A stretch of DNA of 64,000 nt from Streptomyces sp. NBC_01353 (GTDB lineage Bacteria > Actinomycetota > Actinomycetes > Streptomycetales > Streptomycetaceae), in NCBI RefSeq assembly GCF_036237275.1, contig NZ_CP108352.1, positions 4,836,001 to 4,900,000 of the forward strand. Reading direction: 5' to 3'. Every line of letters begins with the position of its first letter. Within the stretch, counting starts at the first letter, position 1. Positions 1 through 8,438 of this stretch are shown here, in pieces. A program made the translations under genes and the position numbers. The notes below the pieces were generated by a model. It made no database searches, had not been told where the DNA came from, and worked only from the letters and a program-made list of their open reading frames with translations.

Positions 1-42
1 CCGGGTCGGGGGTCGCGTCCCGGCCAGGCTGTGCGGGCCCGG

Positions 43-1875
43 TCAGGCCGCGCGGATCTCGCGGTCGGGCTGTGGGGTGACGATGTGGGCGCAGGGGCGG
101 GGTTCGGCGGTGGGTCGGCGGCGGGCGAAGGGGCGGGGCAGCGCGAGGTTCACGAAGCCTTCGGCCTGCATGGCGGCGAAGCCGATGCGGGGCAGGTCGC
201 GGCTCTTGCGGTAGACGACGAAGCGGGGTTCCCAGCGGGGCTGGAACTTCGCGTTGAATTTGTACAGGGACTCGATCTGGAACCAGCGGGAGAGGAAGAC
301 GAGGAGCCCGCGCCAGAGCCTGAGGACGGGTCCGGCGCCGATCTTCTCGCCGCGGGCGAGTGCGGAGCGGAACATGGCGAAGTTGAGCGAGACGCGTTCG
401 ATGCCCAGGCGGGGGGAGTCCTGGAGGGCGGCGACGATGAGCAGTTCGTTCATGCCGGGGTCGGCGGAGCGGTCGCGGCGCATGAGTTCGAGGGACATGC
501 CGTCGGTGCCCCAGGGTACGAAGTGGATGATCGCCTTGAGGTCGCCGTAGGCGGAGTCGGGATCGTCCTTGTGGGCGGTGGCTATGACGGCGTCTCCGTC
601 GCCGGGGTCGCCGATCCGGCCGAGTGCCATGGAGAAGCCGCGCTCGGTGTCGGTGCCGCGCCAGTCGGCGGCGGCGCGGCGGACGCGGGCGAGTTCGCCG
701 TCGGACAGGTCACGGACTCGGCGGACCTTGGTGGTGTAGCCGTTGCGCTCGATCCGTTTCACCATCTGGCGCACATTGCGCATGGCGCGCCCGGAGAGGG
801 AGAAATCCGCGACGTCCACCACCGCCTCGTCGCCGAGTTCGAGGGCGTCGAGGCCGGTCTCGCGGGTCCAGACCTCGCCGCCGGTCTCGGAGCAGCCCAT
901 GACGGCGGGGGTCCAGGAGTGGGCCTTGGCCTCGTCCATGAAGCGGTCGATGGCGCCGGGCCAGGCCTCGACGTCGCCGATGGGGTCGCCGCTGGCGAGC
1001 ATGACGCCGGAGACGACGCGGTAGCAGACGGCGGCCTTGCCGCTGGGGGAGAAGACGACGCCCTTGTCGCGGCGGAGGGCGAAGTGGCCGAGGGAGTCGC
1101 GGCGGCCGTGCTTGTCGAGGAGGGCGCGCAGCCTGGTCTCGTCGTCCTCGGTGAGCCGGGCGGCGGGGTGTTCGGGGCGGAAGGCCAGGTAGATGGTGGT
1201 GAGGGCGGTCAGCATGCCGAGGGCGCCGAGGGAGTAGCCGACGGTCCAGTCGACGTCGTTGGTGTAGCCGACGGGGCCTTCGAAGCCGAAGAGTCCGTAC
1301 AGGACGTGTTCGAGGCGGTCGGTGAGGCTGGGGCTGCCGATGACGCGGCGGGGGTGGGCGCTGACGATGACCAGGCCGAGGGCGATGGAGCCGGCGCCCA
1401 TGAGGACGAAGTTGGCGAGGGCCTTCCAGCGGCTGCGGGGGTCGGGCAGGGCGGCGAACTGGCTCCGGTGGCGCAGCAGCAGGGCGAGCAGTGCGAGGGA
1501 GAGCAGGGCGCCGAGGATCGAGTGGCGCCAGACGAACTGGGCGGCGGCGCCGAGCGGCAGCAGGACGACGGCGGCTCGCCAGGCGCGGCGTTTGTGGCGC
1601 TTGAGGCCGTGGGCGAGCAGCAGGAGCAGGACGCCGGCGCTGAGGGAGAGGGCCGCGGAGAGCGGTCCGAGCGTGCCGGGCAGGACCTCGGCGACGGCGT
1701 GCATCCGGCTGGCCCGGAAGCGCGGGAAGACGCCCGCGGCGATGTCGATCAGGCCGATGAGGGTGCAGGCCGTACCGACGAGGGCGGGGACGTTCTCGGG
1801 GCGAGGTCCGCGCAGAATCCGGCGCACCCGATCCGGAACCGATCCTGATTTGTCCCCATCTACTGTGACAGACAT
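43..1875 (-). CDS. MprF/LysX-like membrane protein with phosphatidylglycerol lysyltransferase (DUF2156) domain
   Basis: A 610-residue protein. The N-terminal third (about residues 25-240) holds several hydrophobic segments, and the C-terminal two thirds form a soluble domain of the DUF2156/MprF-C type, a GNAT-like fold that in MprF and LysX transfers an amino acid from aminoacyl-tRNA to a membrane lipid. Family-like stretches include GVVFSPSGKAAVCYRVV, LASGDPIGD and the late SLNFAMFRSALARGE, followed by a basic tail. By family knowledge it would change envelope charge and resistance to cationic peptides, but many actinobacterial members are uncharacterised and the aminoacyl donor cannot be read from sequence. 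The start is the ATG at 1875, preceded on its strand by GGGAAGC. The next gene is divergent, so it is probably transcribed alone. The fold is well supported; the substrate is inference. Confidence 0.85.
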   Translation of the reverse strand: MSVTVDGDKSGSVPDRVRRILRGPRPENVPALVGTACTLIGLIDIAAGVFPRFRASRMHAVAEVLPGTLGPLSAALSLSAGVLLLLLAHGLKRHKRRAWRAAVVLLPLGAAAQFVWRHSILGALLSLALLALLLRHRSQFAALPDPRSRWKALANFVLMGAGSIALGLVIVSAHPRRVIGSPSLTDRLEHVLYGLFGFEGPVGYTNDVDWTVGYSLGALGMLTALTTIYLAFRPEHPAARLTEDDETRLRALLDKHGRRDSLGHFALRRDKGVVFSPSGKAAVCYRVVSGVMLASGDPIGDVEAWPGAIDRFMDEAKAHSWTPAVMGCSETGGEVWTRETGLDALELGDEAVVDVADFSLSGRAMRNVRQMVKRIERNGYTTKVRRVRDLSDGELARVRRAAADWRGTDTERGFSMALGRIGDPGDGDAVIATAHKDDPDSAYGDLKAIIHFVPWGTDGMSLELMRRDRSADPGMNELLIVAALQDSPRLGIERVSLNFAMFRSALARGEKIGAGPVLRLWRGLLVFLSRWFQIESLYKFNAKFQPRWEPRFVVYRKSRDLPRIGFAAMQAEGFVNLALPRPFARRRPTAEPRPCAHIVTPQPDREIRAA

Positions 1876-2051
1876 CGCTTCCCGTGCTTCCCGTGGCTCC
1901 GCGAAAGATTGAATCCGGCGGCCGCGCGGTGGTCAGGGGCGGGCCGGGCCGGAGGGTTTTGCGCCTTCTAGGACGGCATCGCGGGGGAGCGGGTTCATTC
2001 GGGCACAGGAAATTCTCAGCAAGCAGGATCAGGAAGAGGGCGCGGGCGCTC

Positions 2052-3164
2052 ATGGGTCTCACCAGTAACAAGGTTCTGGCGCTGGCCGTCGTCGTGGCGG
2101 TGGTGCTGTTCGTGGCCACGGTCTGGCTGTGGCCGCGGCTGTCGCGCGGCGGCGTCCGGTCCGTCCTCGGCCGGATCGGGCTGCTGCTCGCCACCCAGCT
2201 CGCGCTGTTCGCCTCGGTGGGTCTGGCGGCGAACAACTCGTTCCTGTTCTACGGTTCCTGGGCCGATCTCTTCGGTCAGGAGCAGGACCTGGGGGTGGTC
2301 GTCGACCACTCGGCCGGCTCCAAGGACATCAAGCTCGTCGGCACGCAGGCGGTGGACGTGCCCGGCGGCGGCCGTCCGGCGGTGGGCGGCCAGATCCAGA
2401 AGATCGTCGTCGCCGGCGAGAAGTCGAAGATCAACTCCCCGGCCTATGTGTATCTGCCGCCGGAGTACTTCCAGAAGGAGTACGCGAAGAGCACCTTCCC
2501 GGCCTCGGTGGTGCTGACGGGCTACCCGGGCACGGCCGAGAACCTTCTCAAGGGGCTGAAGTACCCGAAGACGGCCTTCCTCCAGGCCAAGGAGAAGAAG
2601 ATGCGGCCGATGATCCTGGTGATGCTGCGGCCGACCGTGGCGCCGCCCCGGGACACCGAGTGTGTGAACATCCCCGGCGGGCCGCAGACCGAGACCTTCT
2701 TCGCCGAGGACCTGCCGAAGGCGGTCTCGGAGACGTACCGGGTGGGGACGAAGGCACGGAACTGGGGCTTCATGGGGAACTCGACCGGCGGGTACTGCGC
2801 CCTGAAGATCGCGCTGCACCATCCGGACCGGTTCGCGGCGGGCGCCGGATTCTCGGCGTACTACAAGGCGGCGGAGGATATGACGACGGGCGATCTCTTC
2901 CACGGCGACGGCGCGGCGCGCAAGCGGGCCGACCTGCTGTGGAGCCTGGACCACGCGCCGCAGGGGAAGTCGTCGTTCCTGGTGACCACGTCGAAGGAGG
3001 GCGAGGGGAACCGTCGGGCGACCCTCGACTTCGTCAAGAAGGTGAAGGCCCCGGCGCGGGTCTCCTCGATCACGCTCGACAGCGGTGGGCACAACTTCAA
3101 CACCTGGAACCGGGAGATCCCGCCGGGTCTTGTCTGGATGAGCGGGCAGCTCAGCGCGAACTGA
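2052..3164 (+). CDS. Secreted or membrane-anchored esterase (alpha/beta hydrolase, antigen 85-like)
   Basis: A 370-residue protein using the ATG at 2052; the frame is open upstream to 1884 but that part looks like non-coding GC-rich DNA. The N-terminus has two hydrophobic segments (VLALAVVVAVVLFVATVWLW and GLLLATQLALFASVGLAAN), so it is anchored with an outward-facing catalytic domain. The hydrolase core shows YVYLPPEY, an oxyanion-type VLTGYPG, the nucleophile elbow GNSTGGYCAL and the catalytic histidine in GGHNFNTW near the C-terminus. This is the esterase family that includes mycolyltransferase-like antigen 85 proteins; in a Streptomyces, which has no mycolic acids, the substrate is unknown. 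Its 3' end overlaps the convergent ABC ATPase gene by 14 bases. Confidence 0.85.
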   Translation: MGLTSNKVLALAVVVAVVLFVATVWLWPRLSRGGVRSVLGRIGLLLATQLALFASVGLAANNSFLFYGSWADLFGQEQDLGVVVDHSAGSKDIKLVGTQAVDVPGGGRPAVGGQIQKIVVAGEKSKINSPAYVYLPPEYFQKEYAKSTFPASVVLTGYPGTAENLLKGLKYPKTAFLQAKEKKMRPMILVMLRPTVAPPRDTECVNIPGGPQTETFFAEDLPKAVSETYRVGTKARNWGFMGNSTGGYCALKIALHHPDRFAAGAGFSAYYKAAEDMTTGDLFHGDGAARKRADLLWSLDHAPQGKSSFLVTTSKEGEGNRRATLDFVKKVKAPARVSSITLDSGGHNFNTWNREIPPGLVWMSGQLSAN

Positions 3165-4284
3165 CCGCGGTCTCCTCGTTGGCTTCGGTCGCTTCGGTCG
3201 CTTCGGTCGCTTCGGTCGCTTCGGTCGCTTTGGTCGACGCGCGCAGTGCCCGGTGGACACCCGCCGGGGTGAGGACGCCGGCGAACCGGCCGCCGTCGGC
3301 CGGGTCGGTGACGGGGAGCCAGCCGGTGTCGTGCTGGAGGAGCGCGGCCAGCGCCTCCCGGAGGGAGGCGCCGAGCGGGACCGGCTCGGGCGCGGGGCGG
3401 GTGCGGCCGGGCTCGTCCGCCGACACCCAGCCCTCCGGCCGGCCGTCGGCGTCGAGGACGACGGACCAGGGCGCGTCGGGCGGGGTCCCGCCCGGCCGCA
3501 GGACCGGGGCCTTCTCCAGGGCGGCGGAGTCGACGGGGGTGACGGAGAGCCGCTTGAGGCCGCGGTCGGATCCGACGAACTCGGCGACGTACGGGGTGGC
3601 GGGGGCGCCGAGCACCCGGGCCGGGGTGTCGAACTGCTCGATCGTGCCCTGTCCGTAGACGGCGATCCGGTCGCCGAGGCGGACGGCCTCCTCCAGGTCG
3701 TGGGTGACCAGCAGGACGGTCTTGCGGACCTGCGACTGAAGCTTGAGGAACTCGCTCTGCAGACGCTCGCGGACGACGGGGTCGACCGCGCCGAAGGGCT
3801 CGTCCATCAGGAGCACGGGCGGGTCGGCGGCGAGTGCGCGGGCCACGCCGACGCGCTGGCGCTGTCCGCCGGAGAGCTGTTCCGGGTACCGGTCGCCGTA
3901 CTTCTTCGGGTCGAGGCCGACCAGGTCGAGGAGTTCGGCGGCGCGGGCGCGGGCCCGGGCGCGCGGGGCGCCGAGCAGGTGGGGGACGGCCGCGGTGTTG
4001 TCGAGGACCGTACGGTGCGGGAAGAGCCCGACCTGCTGGATGACGTAGCCGATGCGGCGGCGCAGCCGGACCGGGTCGATCGCGGATATGTCCTCGCCGC
4101 CGAGGAGGATGCGTCCCTCGGTCGGTTCGATGAGCCGGTTCACCATTTTCATGGTGGTGGTCTTGCCGCAGCCGGACGGGCCGACGAGCGTGACCAGTTC
4201 CCCCTCGGCGACCTCGAAGGAGAGGCCGTCGACGGCCGTCGTGCCGTCCGCGTACCGCTTGGTCACCTGCTCGAACCGGATCAT
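3151..4284 (-). CDS. Glycine betaine/choline-type ABC importer ATPase with C-terminal CBS-like region (OpuCA/ProV-like)
   Basis: A 377-residue ATPase that would power uptake of a quaternary-ammonium osmoprotectant. Visible motifs: Walker A GPSGCGKTTT (about residues 36-45), Q-loop YVIQQVGLFPHRT, signature LSGGQRQRVGVARAL, Walker B VLLMDEPFGAVDP and the H-loop LVTHD. The segment after about residue 235 ends in a CBS-like stretch (DTGWLPVTD...FAGVLTPAGVHRALR), as in the OpuCA subfamily, where CBS domains sense ionic strength. The C-terminus is a run of Ala-Thr-Glu triplets made by a 9-bp microsatellite. The gene is divergent from the permease genes across a 142-bp gap, although the four genes clearly make one transporter. 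Confidence 0.9.
   Translation of the reverse strand: MIRFEQVTKRYADGTTAVDGLSFEVAEGELVTLVGPSGCGKTTTMKMVNRLIEPTEGRILLGGEDISAIDPVRLRRRIGYVIQQVGLFPHRTVLDNTAAVPHLLGAPRARARARAAELLDLVGLDPKKYGDRYPEQLSGGQRQRVGVARALAADPPVLLMDEPFGAVDPVVRERLQSEFLKLQSQVRKTVLLVTHDLEEAVRLGDRIAVYGQGTIEQFDTPARVLGAPATPYVAEFVGSDRGLKRLSVTPVDSAALEKAPVLRPGGTPPDAPWSVVLDADGRPEGWVSADEPGRTRPAPEPVPLGASLREALAALLQHDTGWLPVTDPADGGRFAGVLTPAGVHRALRASTKATEATEATEATEATEANEETAVSSR
3182..3235. repeat. 9-bp microsatellite in the 3' end of the ABC ATPase gene
   Basis: Six head-to-tail copies of GCTTCGGTC (the sixth has one T for C). Read on the minus strand they encode (Thr-Glu-Ala)n at the C-terminus of the ABC ATPase. The unit is a multiple of three, so copy-number changes lengthen or shorten an acidic tail without a frameshift. 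Confidence 0.95.
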
Positions 4285-4426
4285 GGTTCCCCATTCTGAC
4301 GTCTGGCGGCCGGGGGTGTGTGAAGGGGGTGTTGCCGCCTTGTGGCGGTCCTCGGCGATTGTCGGTGGCGGGGGTTAGGGTCGCTGGACATACGTTCGGC
4401 AAGGCGGGCGACCGGGGGGAGGGCAC

Positions 4427-5113
4427 ATGAGCGCGTCGAATTGTCTGGTCACGAACGACTGGATCTGCGGTGAATATCTGCGCACCCGCAGCGAGGAGTT
4501 GACAAGTGCGTTGCTCCAACACGTGGGGATCACGGCCGTGTCCGTCCTGATCGGGCTCGCCGTCGCCTTTCCGCTGGCGCTGCTCGTGCGGGCCCGTCCG
4601 CGCCTCGCCGGGCCGGTCCTCGGTCTCACGACGCTGCTGTACACGATCCCTTCGCTGGCGATGTTCTCGCTGCTGCTCCCGTTCCTCGGGCTCTCCGCGG
4701 CCCTGGTGGTGACCGGACTCGTGCTGTATTCGCTGACGATCCTCGTACGGAACATCCTGGCGGGCCTGGATGCGGTGCCGGCCGAGACGCGAGAGGCCGC
4801 GCGCGGTATGGGGTACGGCTCGGGCCGGCTGCTGTGGGAGGTCGAACTGCCCCTCGCCCTCCCGGCGCTGATGGCCGGCATACGCATGGCGACGGTCTCC
4901 ACGATCGCGCTGACGACGGTCGGCTCGATCGTCGGCCGCGGTGGGCTCGGCAATCTCATCGAGGACGCGCTGCCGACGTTCTTCAAGGCGCAGGTGCTCG
5001 CCGCCTCGGTGCTGTGCGTGCTCCTCGCGGTGGCCGCGGACCTGCTGCTCCTCGGCGTGCAGCGGCTGCTCACGCCGTGGACCCGCATACGCGCCACGGC
5101 GGGGGGCGTGTGA
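4427..5113 (+). CDS. ABC importer permease, glycine betaine/choline type (first of two)
   Basis: A 228-residue inner-membrane protein with about five to six hydrophobic segments and the binding-protein-dependent permease signature EAARGMGYGSGRLLWEVELPLA, which contacts the ATPase. The length and the ETREAARGMG motif match the OpuCB/OpuCD class. A strong ribosome site (GGGGGGAGGGC) precedes the ATG. It is followed after one base by the second permease and then by the lipoprotein, so 4427-6787 is a three-gene operon. The ATPase gene is divergent. Confidence 0.9.
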   Translation: MSASNCLVTNDWICGEYLRTRSEELTSALLQHVGITAVSVLIGLAVAFPLALLVRARPRLAGPVLGLTTLLYTIPSLAMFSLLLPFLGLSAALVVTGLVLYSLTILVRNILAGLDAVPAETREAARGMGYGSGRLLWEVELPLALPALMAGIRMATVSTIALTTVGSIVGRGGLGNLIEDALPTFFKAQVLAASVLCVLLAVAADLLLLGVQRLLTPWTRIRATAGGV

Positions 5114-5114
5114 C

Positions 5115-5777
5115 ATGCAGGTCATGGCGGACGCCTGGAGCTGGCTGACCACGGGCGCCAACTGGGCCGGGGACGGCGGGGTGTGGCACCGGCTCGGTGA
5201 GCATGTGTACGTGAGCGGGCTCGCGCTCCTGCTGGCCTGCGCCGTCGCGCTGCCGCTCGGGCTCGGGCTCGGGCACCTCGGCAAGGGCGGAGCGGTCGCC
5301 GTCAACGTCTCCAACGCCGGCCGGGCGATCCCGGTCTTCGCGGTGCTCGCCCTGTTCATGGTGTCGCCGCTGCGCAACGCGGGGTACGTCCCGACGGTGA
5401 TCGCGCTGGTGCTCTTCGCGGTGCCCCCGCTGCTCACCAACGCGTACGTGGGGATGCGGGAGGTGGACCGGGCGGTGGTCGAGGCGGCCCGGGGGATGGG
5501 CATGTCGGGCGGACAGGTCTTCCGGAGGGTCGAGCTGCCCCTCGCCCGCCCGCTGGTCATGACCGGCCTGCGGTCGGCCGCCGTGCAGGTGGTCGCCACG
5601 GCGACCATCGCGGCGATGGTCGGCCAGGGCGGCCTGGGCCGGATCATCACCGCCGGCTTCAACACGTACAACACCCCGCAGGTGGTCGCGGGCGCGCTGC
5701 TCGTGGCGCTGCTCGCCCTCCTGGTGGAGGCGGTGCTCGTGGGGGCGGACCGGCTGCTCGGCCGCAGGACGCTCTGA
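5115..5777 (+). CDS. ABC importer permease, glycine betaine/choline type (second of two)
   Basis: A 220-residue permease starting one base after the previous stop codon; a second in-frame ATG lies three codons on. It has about six hydrophobic segments and the EAA-loop sequence VVEAARGMGMSGGQVFRRV. It is clearly a paralogue of the preceding permease and the two should form the heterodimeric channel. The frame is open further upstream inside the first permease gene, but that part is antiparallel-style Arg-rich noise, so the ATG at 5115 is preferred. Confidence 0.9.
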   Translation: MQVMADAWSWLTTGANWAGDGGVWHRLGEHVYVSGLALLLACAVALPLGLGLGHLGKGGAVAVNVSNAGRAIPVFAVLALFMVSPLRNAGYVPTVIALVLFAVPPLLTNAYVGMREVDRAVVEAARGMGMSGGQVFRRVELPLARPLVMTGLRSAAVQVVATATIAAMVGQGGLGRIITAGFNTYNTPQVVAGALLVALLALLVEAVLVGADRLLGRRTL

Positions 5778-5803
5778 CGACGGAACGGTGAACAACGAAT
5801 GGA

Positions 5804-6787
5804 ATGGGTGATCTCGTGAGCAGGATCTCGCGCACCGCGGGTGCGGTGCTGGGCGTGGCGGCGCTGACCGCCGGGCTCGCCGCGTGCGGCGGCGACAGCC
5901 TGGAGAAGAGCAACGCGCCGGCGACGGGTTCGGGCAAGGGCAAGGGTTCGCTCGTCGTGGGCGCCGCCGCGTTCACCGAGTCCAAGGTGCTCGCCGAGCT
6001 GTACGCACAGGTGCTGAACGACGCCGGATACTCCGCGAGCGTCACCACGGTGAAGAACCGTGAGCTGTACGAACCCTCGCTGGAGAAGGGTGAGATCGAC
6101 GTCGTACCGGAATACGCGGCGACGATCGCGGAATTCCTCAATGCCAAGGTGAACGGTCCGAAGGCGCCCGAGGAGAAGCCGGTCGCGTCCGGGGACGCGG
6201 CGGCCACGGTGGAGGCTCTGAAGAAGCTCGCGGAGCCGCGCGGACTGAAGGTCCTCGCGGTCGGTGAGGCGGTCGACCAGAACGCCTTCGCGGTGTCCAA
6301 GGAATTCGCCGAGAAGAACAAGCTGACGACGCTTTCGGATCTCGGCGCGGCCAAGCTGAAGGTGAAGATCGCGGCCGGTGACGAATGCGAGATACGGCCG
6401 TTCTGCGCACCGGGTCTGAAGAAGACCTACGGGATCGACGTGACCGGGATCGACCCCAAGGGTGTCGGTACGCCGCAGTCCAAGCAGGCGGTCAAGGACG
6501 GCGTGGACCAGCTGGTGCTGACCACCACGACGGACGCGACGATCGACAGCTTCGGTCTGGTCTTCCTGACCGACGACAAGAAGCTGCAGAACGCCGACAA
6601 TGTGCTGCCCGTCGTCAATGCCAAGGACGCCGGATCGCCGGAGATCGCCGCCGCCCTCGACAAGATCACAAAGGTCCTCACGACGGCCGATCTCGCCGAA
6701 CTGAACCGCAAGGTGGACGCGGAGCGGGCCAAGCCCGAGGACGTCGCGAAGGCCTATCTGGAGTCGAAGGGGCTGGTCAAGAAGTAG
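5804..6787 (+). CDS. Glycine betaine-type ABC importer substrate-binding lipoprotein (ProX/OpuCC-like)
   Basis: A lipoprotein of about 320 residues. The signal peptide ends in the lipobox GLAAC, so the mature protein is tethered by a lipidated cysteine outside the membrane. The body has the QAT-type binding protein pattern: VVGAAAFTESKVLAELYAQ, then LEKGEIDVVPEYAAT, then DECEIRPFCAPGLKKTYG with two cysteines that could pair. The start is either the ATG at 5804 or the GTG at 5816; the latter gives the more usual signal-peptide length. It is the last gene of the operon with the two permeases and delivers substrate to them. Osmoprotectant specificity is inferred from the family. Confidence 0.88.
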   Translation: MGDLVSRISRTAGAVLGVAALTAGLAACGGDSLEKSNAPATGSGKGKGSLVVGAAAFTESKVLAELYAQVLNDAGYSASVTTVKNRELYEPSLEKGEIDVVPEYAATIAEFLNAKVNGPKAPEEKPVASGDAAATVEALKKLAEPRGLKVLAVGEAVDQNAFAVSKEFAEKNKLTTLSDLGAAKLKVKIAAGDECEIRPFCAPGLKKTYGIDVTGIDPKGVGTPQSKQAVKDGVDQLVLTTTTDATIDSFGLVFLTDDKKLQNADNVLPVVNAKDAGSPEIAAALDKITKVLTTADLAELNRKVDAERAKPEDVAKAYLESKGLVKK

Positions 6788-6918
6788 GGGCCGGGTAAGG
6801 GGAGTCGGCCCGGTCCGGTGGGGGTGCGGGCCCGGCGGTGAGAACGACGGCGAGAACTGGCCAAGAGATTGCCGGGCCGACACCCCATACGGCGCCTACG
6901 CACGGTAAATTTCAGGCC

Positions 6919-7920
6919 ATGCCACGTGGACGCCACCGCCATTCACCTCCTCTGCACAAGCTCCTGCCGCCCTCGGCGGTCGCCGGAGCGTCGGTCGTCT
7001 GTGCCGCGGGCGCCTGGCTGCTCGCCGATCCCGTGGCGCTGCGGCTGCTCGTGGCGGCCGCCGCGGCGGCCGCGGTCACCGGTGGCGTCATCATGCGCAG
7101 TTGGGACCGGAGCGCCGGCCGGCAGGTCGCCGAGCTGACCCGGGCCCGGACCGCCGACCAGTGGAAGACCGAGGAGCGGATAGCCGAGCTCGAGGCCGAC
7201 CTCGACGAGTCCCGCGAGCTGCGCGCCAAACTCGACGCGAAGCTGCGCGCCAAGCGGGTCGAGCTCGCCGGGCTGCGCGGTGAGCACGCGGCGCTGCTGC
7301 GCCGGTACGCCACCGCCGAGACCGAGCGGGCCAGCGCCCTGGAGGGCCGCCGACAGCTCGCCCTGGAGTCGGCAGCCCCGGCCAAGGAGCTCCCGGCCGT
7401 CGGGTCCACGCCGACCCCGGCCGCATACCGAGAGGCCGCCGAGGCCCTGCGCAACCTGGCGCGCAACGCCGCCGCCCAGGAGGCCCGCCGTACGGCCGAG
7501 GCCGCCCGCAGCCGCGATCTCGCCGAGCGCGCCCGGGAGACGGAGGAGCCGCAGGGGAAGCACGCGGCGGCCGCCGGCACCGAGCAGCACGCTCGACCGT
7601 CGACCGCCGTGGTCCCCGCACCCTCCGCCCTGCCCGCCGTCCGGCCCGTCCCGGCCGCGTCCGCGATCGTCCCCTACGCGGCCCGTCGTGCCCCGCGCCC
7701 CGAGGGAGGCTTCGACTTCTTCGGTATGCAGAAGGCGGCGGCCGCCATCGAGGCCGTGCAGGACGCCGACCTCGCGGACGTGGTGGGCGAGGAGGTCCTG
7801 GCGACCGTCACCCGACACACCCCTGGGCAGCGCGCCATCGGCCAGGTCATCGACCTGACCGCGCACGACGAGACCGAGCAGATCGACGTGGCGGAGCTGC
7901 GCGGAGCCGTCAACTCGTGA
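6919..7920 (+). CDS. Membrane-anchored coiled-coil protein of unknown function
   Basis: A 333-residue protein using the ATG at 6919; the upstream extension to 6838 reads as ordinary intergenic DNA. Residues about 15-60 hold two hydrophobic segments separated by a short turn. Residues about 70-135 are a highly charged coiled coil (ERIAELEADLDESRELRAKL), followed by an Ala/Arg-rich second helical stretch, a Pro/Ala linker and a conserved-looking tail (GGFDFFGMQKAAAAIEAVQ). I do not recognise a catalytic domain. It overlaps the next gene by the four bases GTGA, so the two are likely translationally coupled. No clear ribosome site is seen, so a leaderless transcript is possible. Confidence 0.75.
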   Translation: MPRGRHRHSPPLHKLLPPSAVAGASVVCAAGAWLLADPVALRLLVAAAAAAAVTGGVIMRSWDRSAGRQVAELTRARTADQWKTEERIAELEADLDESRELRAKLDAKLRAKRVELAGLRGEHAALLRRYATAETERASALEGRRQLALESAAPAKELPAVGSTPTPAAYREAAEALRNLARNAAAQEARRTAEAARSRDLAERARETEEPQGKHAAAAGTEQHARPSTAVVPAPSALPAVRPVPAASAIVPYAARRAPRPEGGFDFFGMQKAAAAIEAVQDADLADVVGEEVLATVTRHTPGQRAIGQVIDLTAHDETEQIDVAELRGAVNS

Positions 7921-8399
7921 CACTCCGGGCGCTCGCCGCCGAGGAAGTGACCGCGCTGCGGGACGAGCTGATCGCCCTGTGCGCGCAGGCCTTCTGCGGA
8001 CCGCCCTGGCACGAAGCGCCGCGCGGGGCGCTGCGGACGGTGGAGCGGCTGCTCGGCCGGGCGTCCGGACCGGAGCCGGGCTTCCGCTGCGTCGCGTCGG
8101 TCGACCCGGAGGGCGCCCTGACCGGGTTCGCCGCCGGCTGGCTCGACAACGCCCTCTCCGGCGCGGACGACACCTTCGAACTCGCCGAACTCGTCGTCGC
8201 CCCCGCCCACCAGGGCCACGGTCTGGGCCGAGCCCTGCACGACACCCTCCTCGCCAAGACCCCCGGGCCCCGTCTGCTGATGACGCTCGACGTGCCCGAG
8301 CTGCGCGAACGCTACGAACGCTGGGGCTGGAGCGTGGTGGAGCGGCGTCGCCCGGAGAAGGACCCGAAGGACTTCGTGGTCATGCGCAGGAACGACTGA
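7917..8399 (+). CDS. GNAT-family N-acetyltransferase
   Basis: A 160-residue enzyme beginning at a GTG that overlaps the stop of the coiled-coil gene (GTGA). It has the acetyl-CoA binding pattern of GNAT enzymes: a beta strand FELAELVVAPAHQGHGLGRALHD containing the R/QxxGxG/A loop (HQGHGLG), then LLMTLDVPELRERYERWGW, where late GNAT helices usually end. The acceptor substrate is unknown. Coupling to the coiled-coil membrane protein suggests a shared process, but that is inference. It is convergent with nuoD, 39 bases away. Confidence 0.85.
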   Translation: MTLRALAAEEVTALRDELIALCAQAFCGPPWHEAPRGALRTVERLLGRASGPEPGFRCVASVDPEGALTGFAAGWLDNALSGADDTFELAELVVAPAHQGHGLGRALHDTLLAKTPGPRLLMTLDVPELRERYERWGWSVVERRRPEKDPKDFVVMRRND

Positions 8400-8438
8400 C
8401 CAGGCGCCGAGGATCGACGCCCGGCGTCCGACGCCCGG

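Noticed and set aside
1884-2051. N-terminal extension of the esterase
   Set aside because: The added residues are Arg/Gly-rich and lack similarity. The ATG at 2052 starts directly before a signal-anchor segment.
2861-6883. A 1340-codon open frame on the minus strand across the ABC transporter genes
   Set aside because: It covers well-supported genes on the other strand or in another frame, and its product has no domain and a biased composition.
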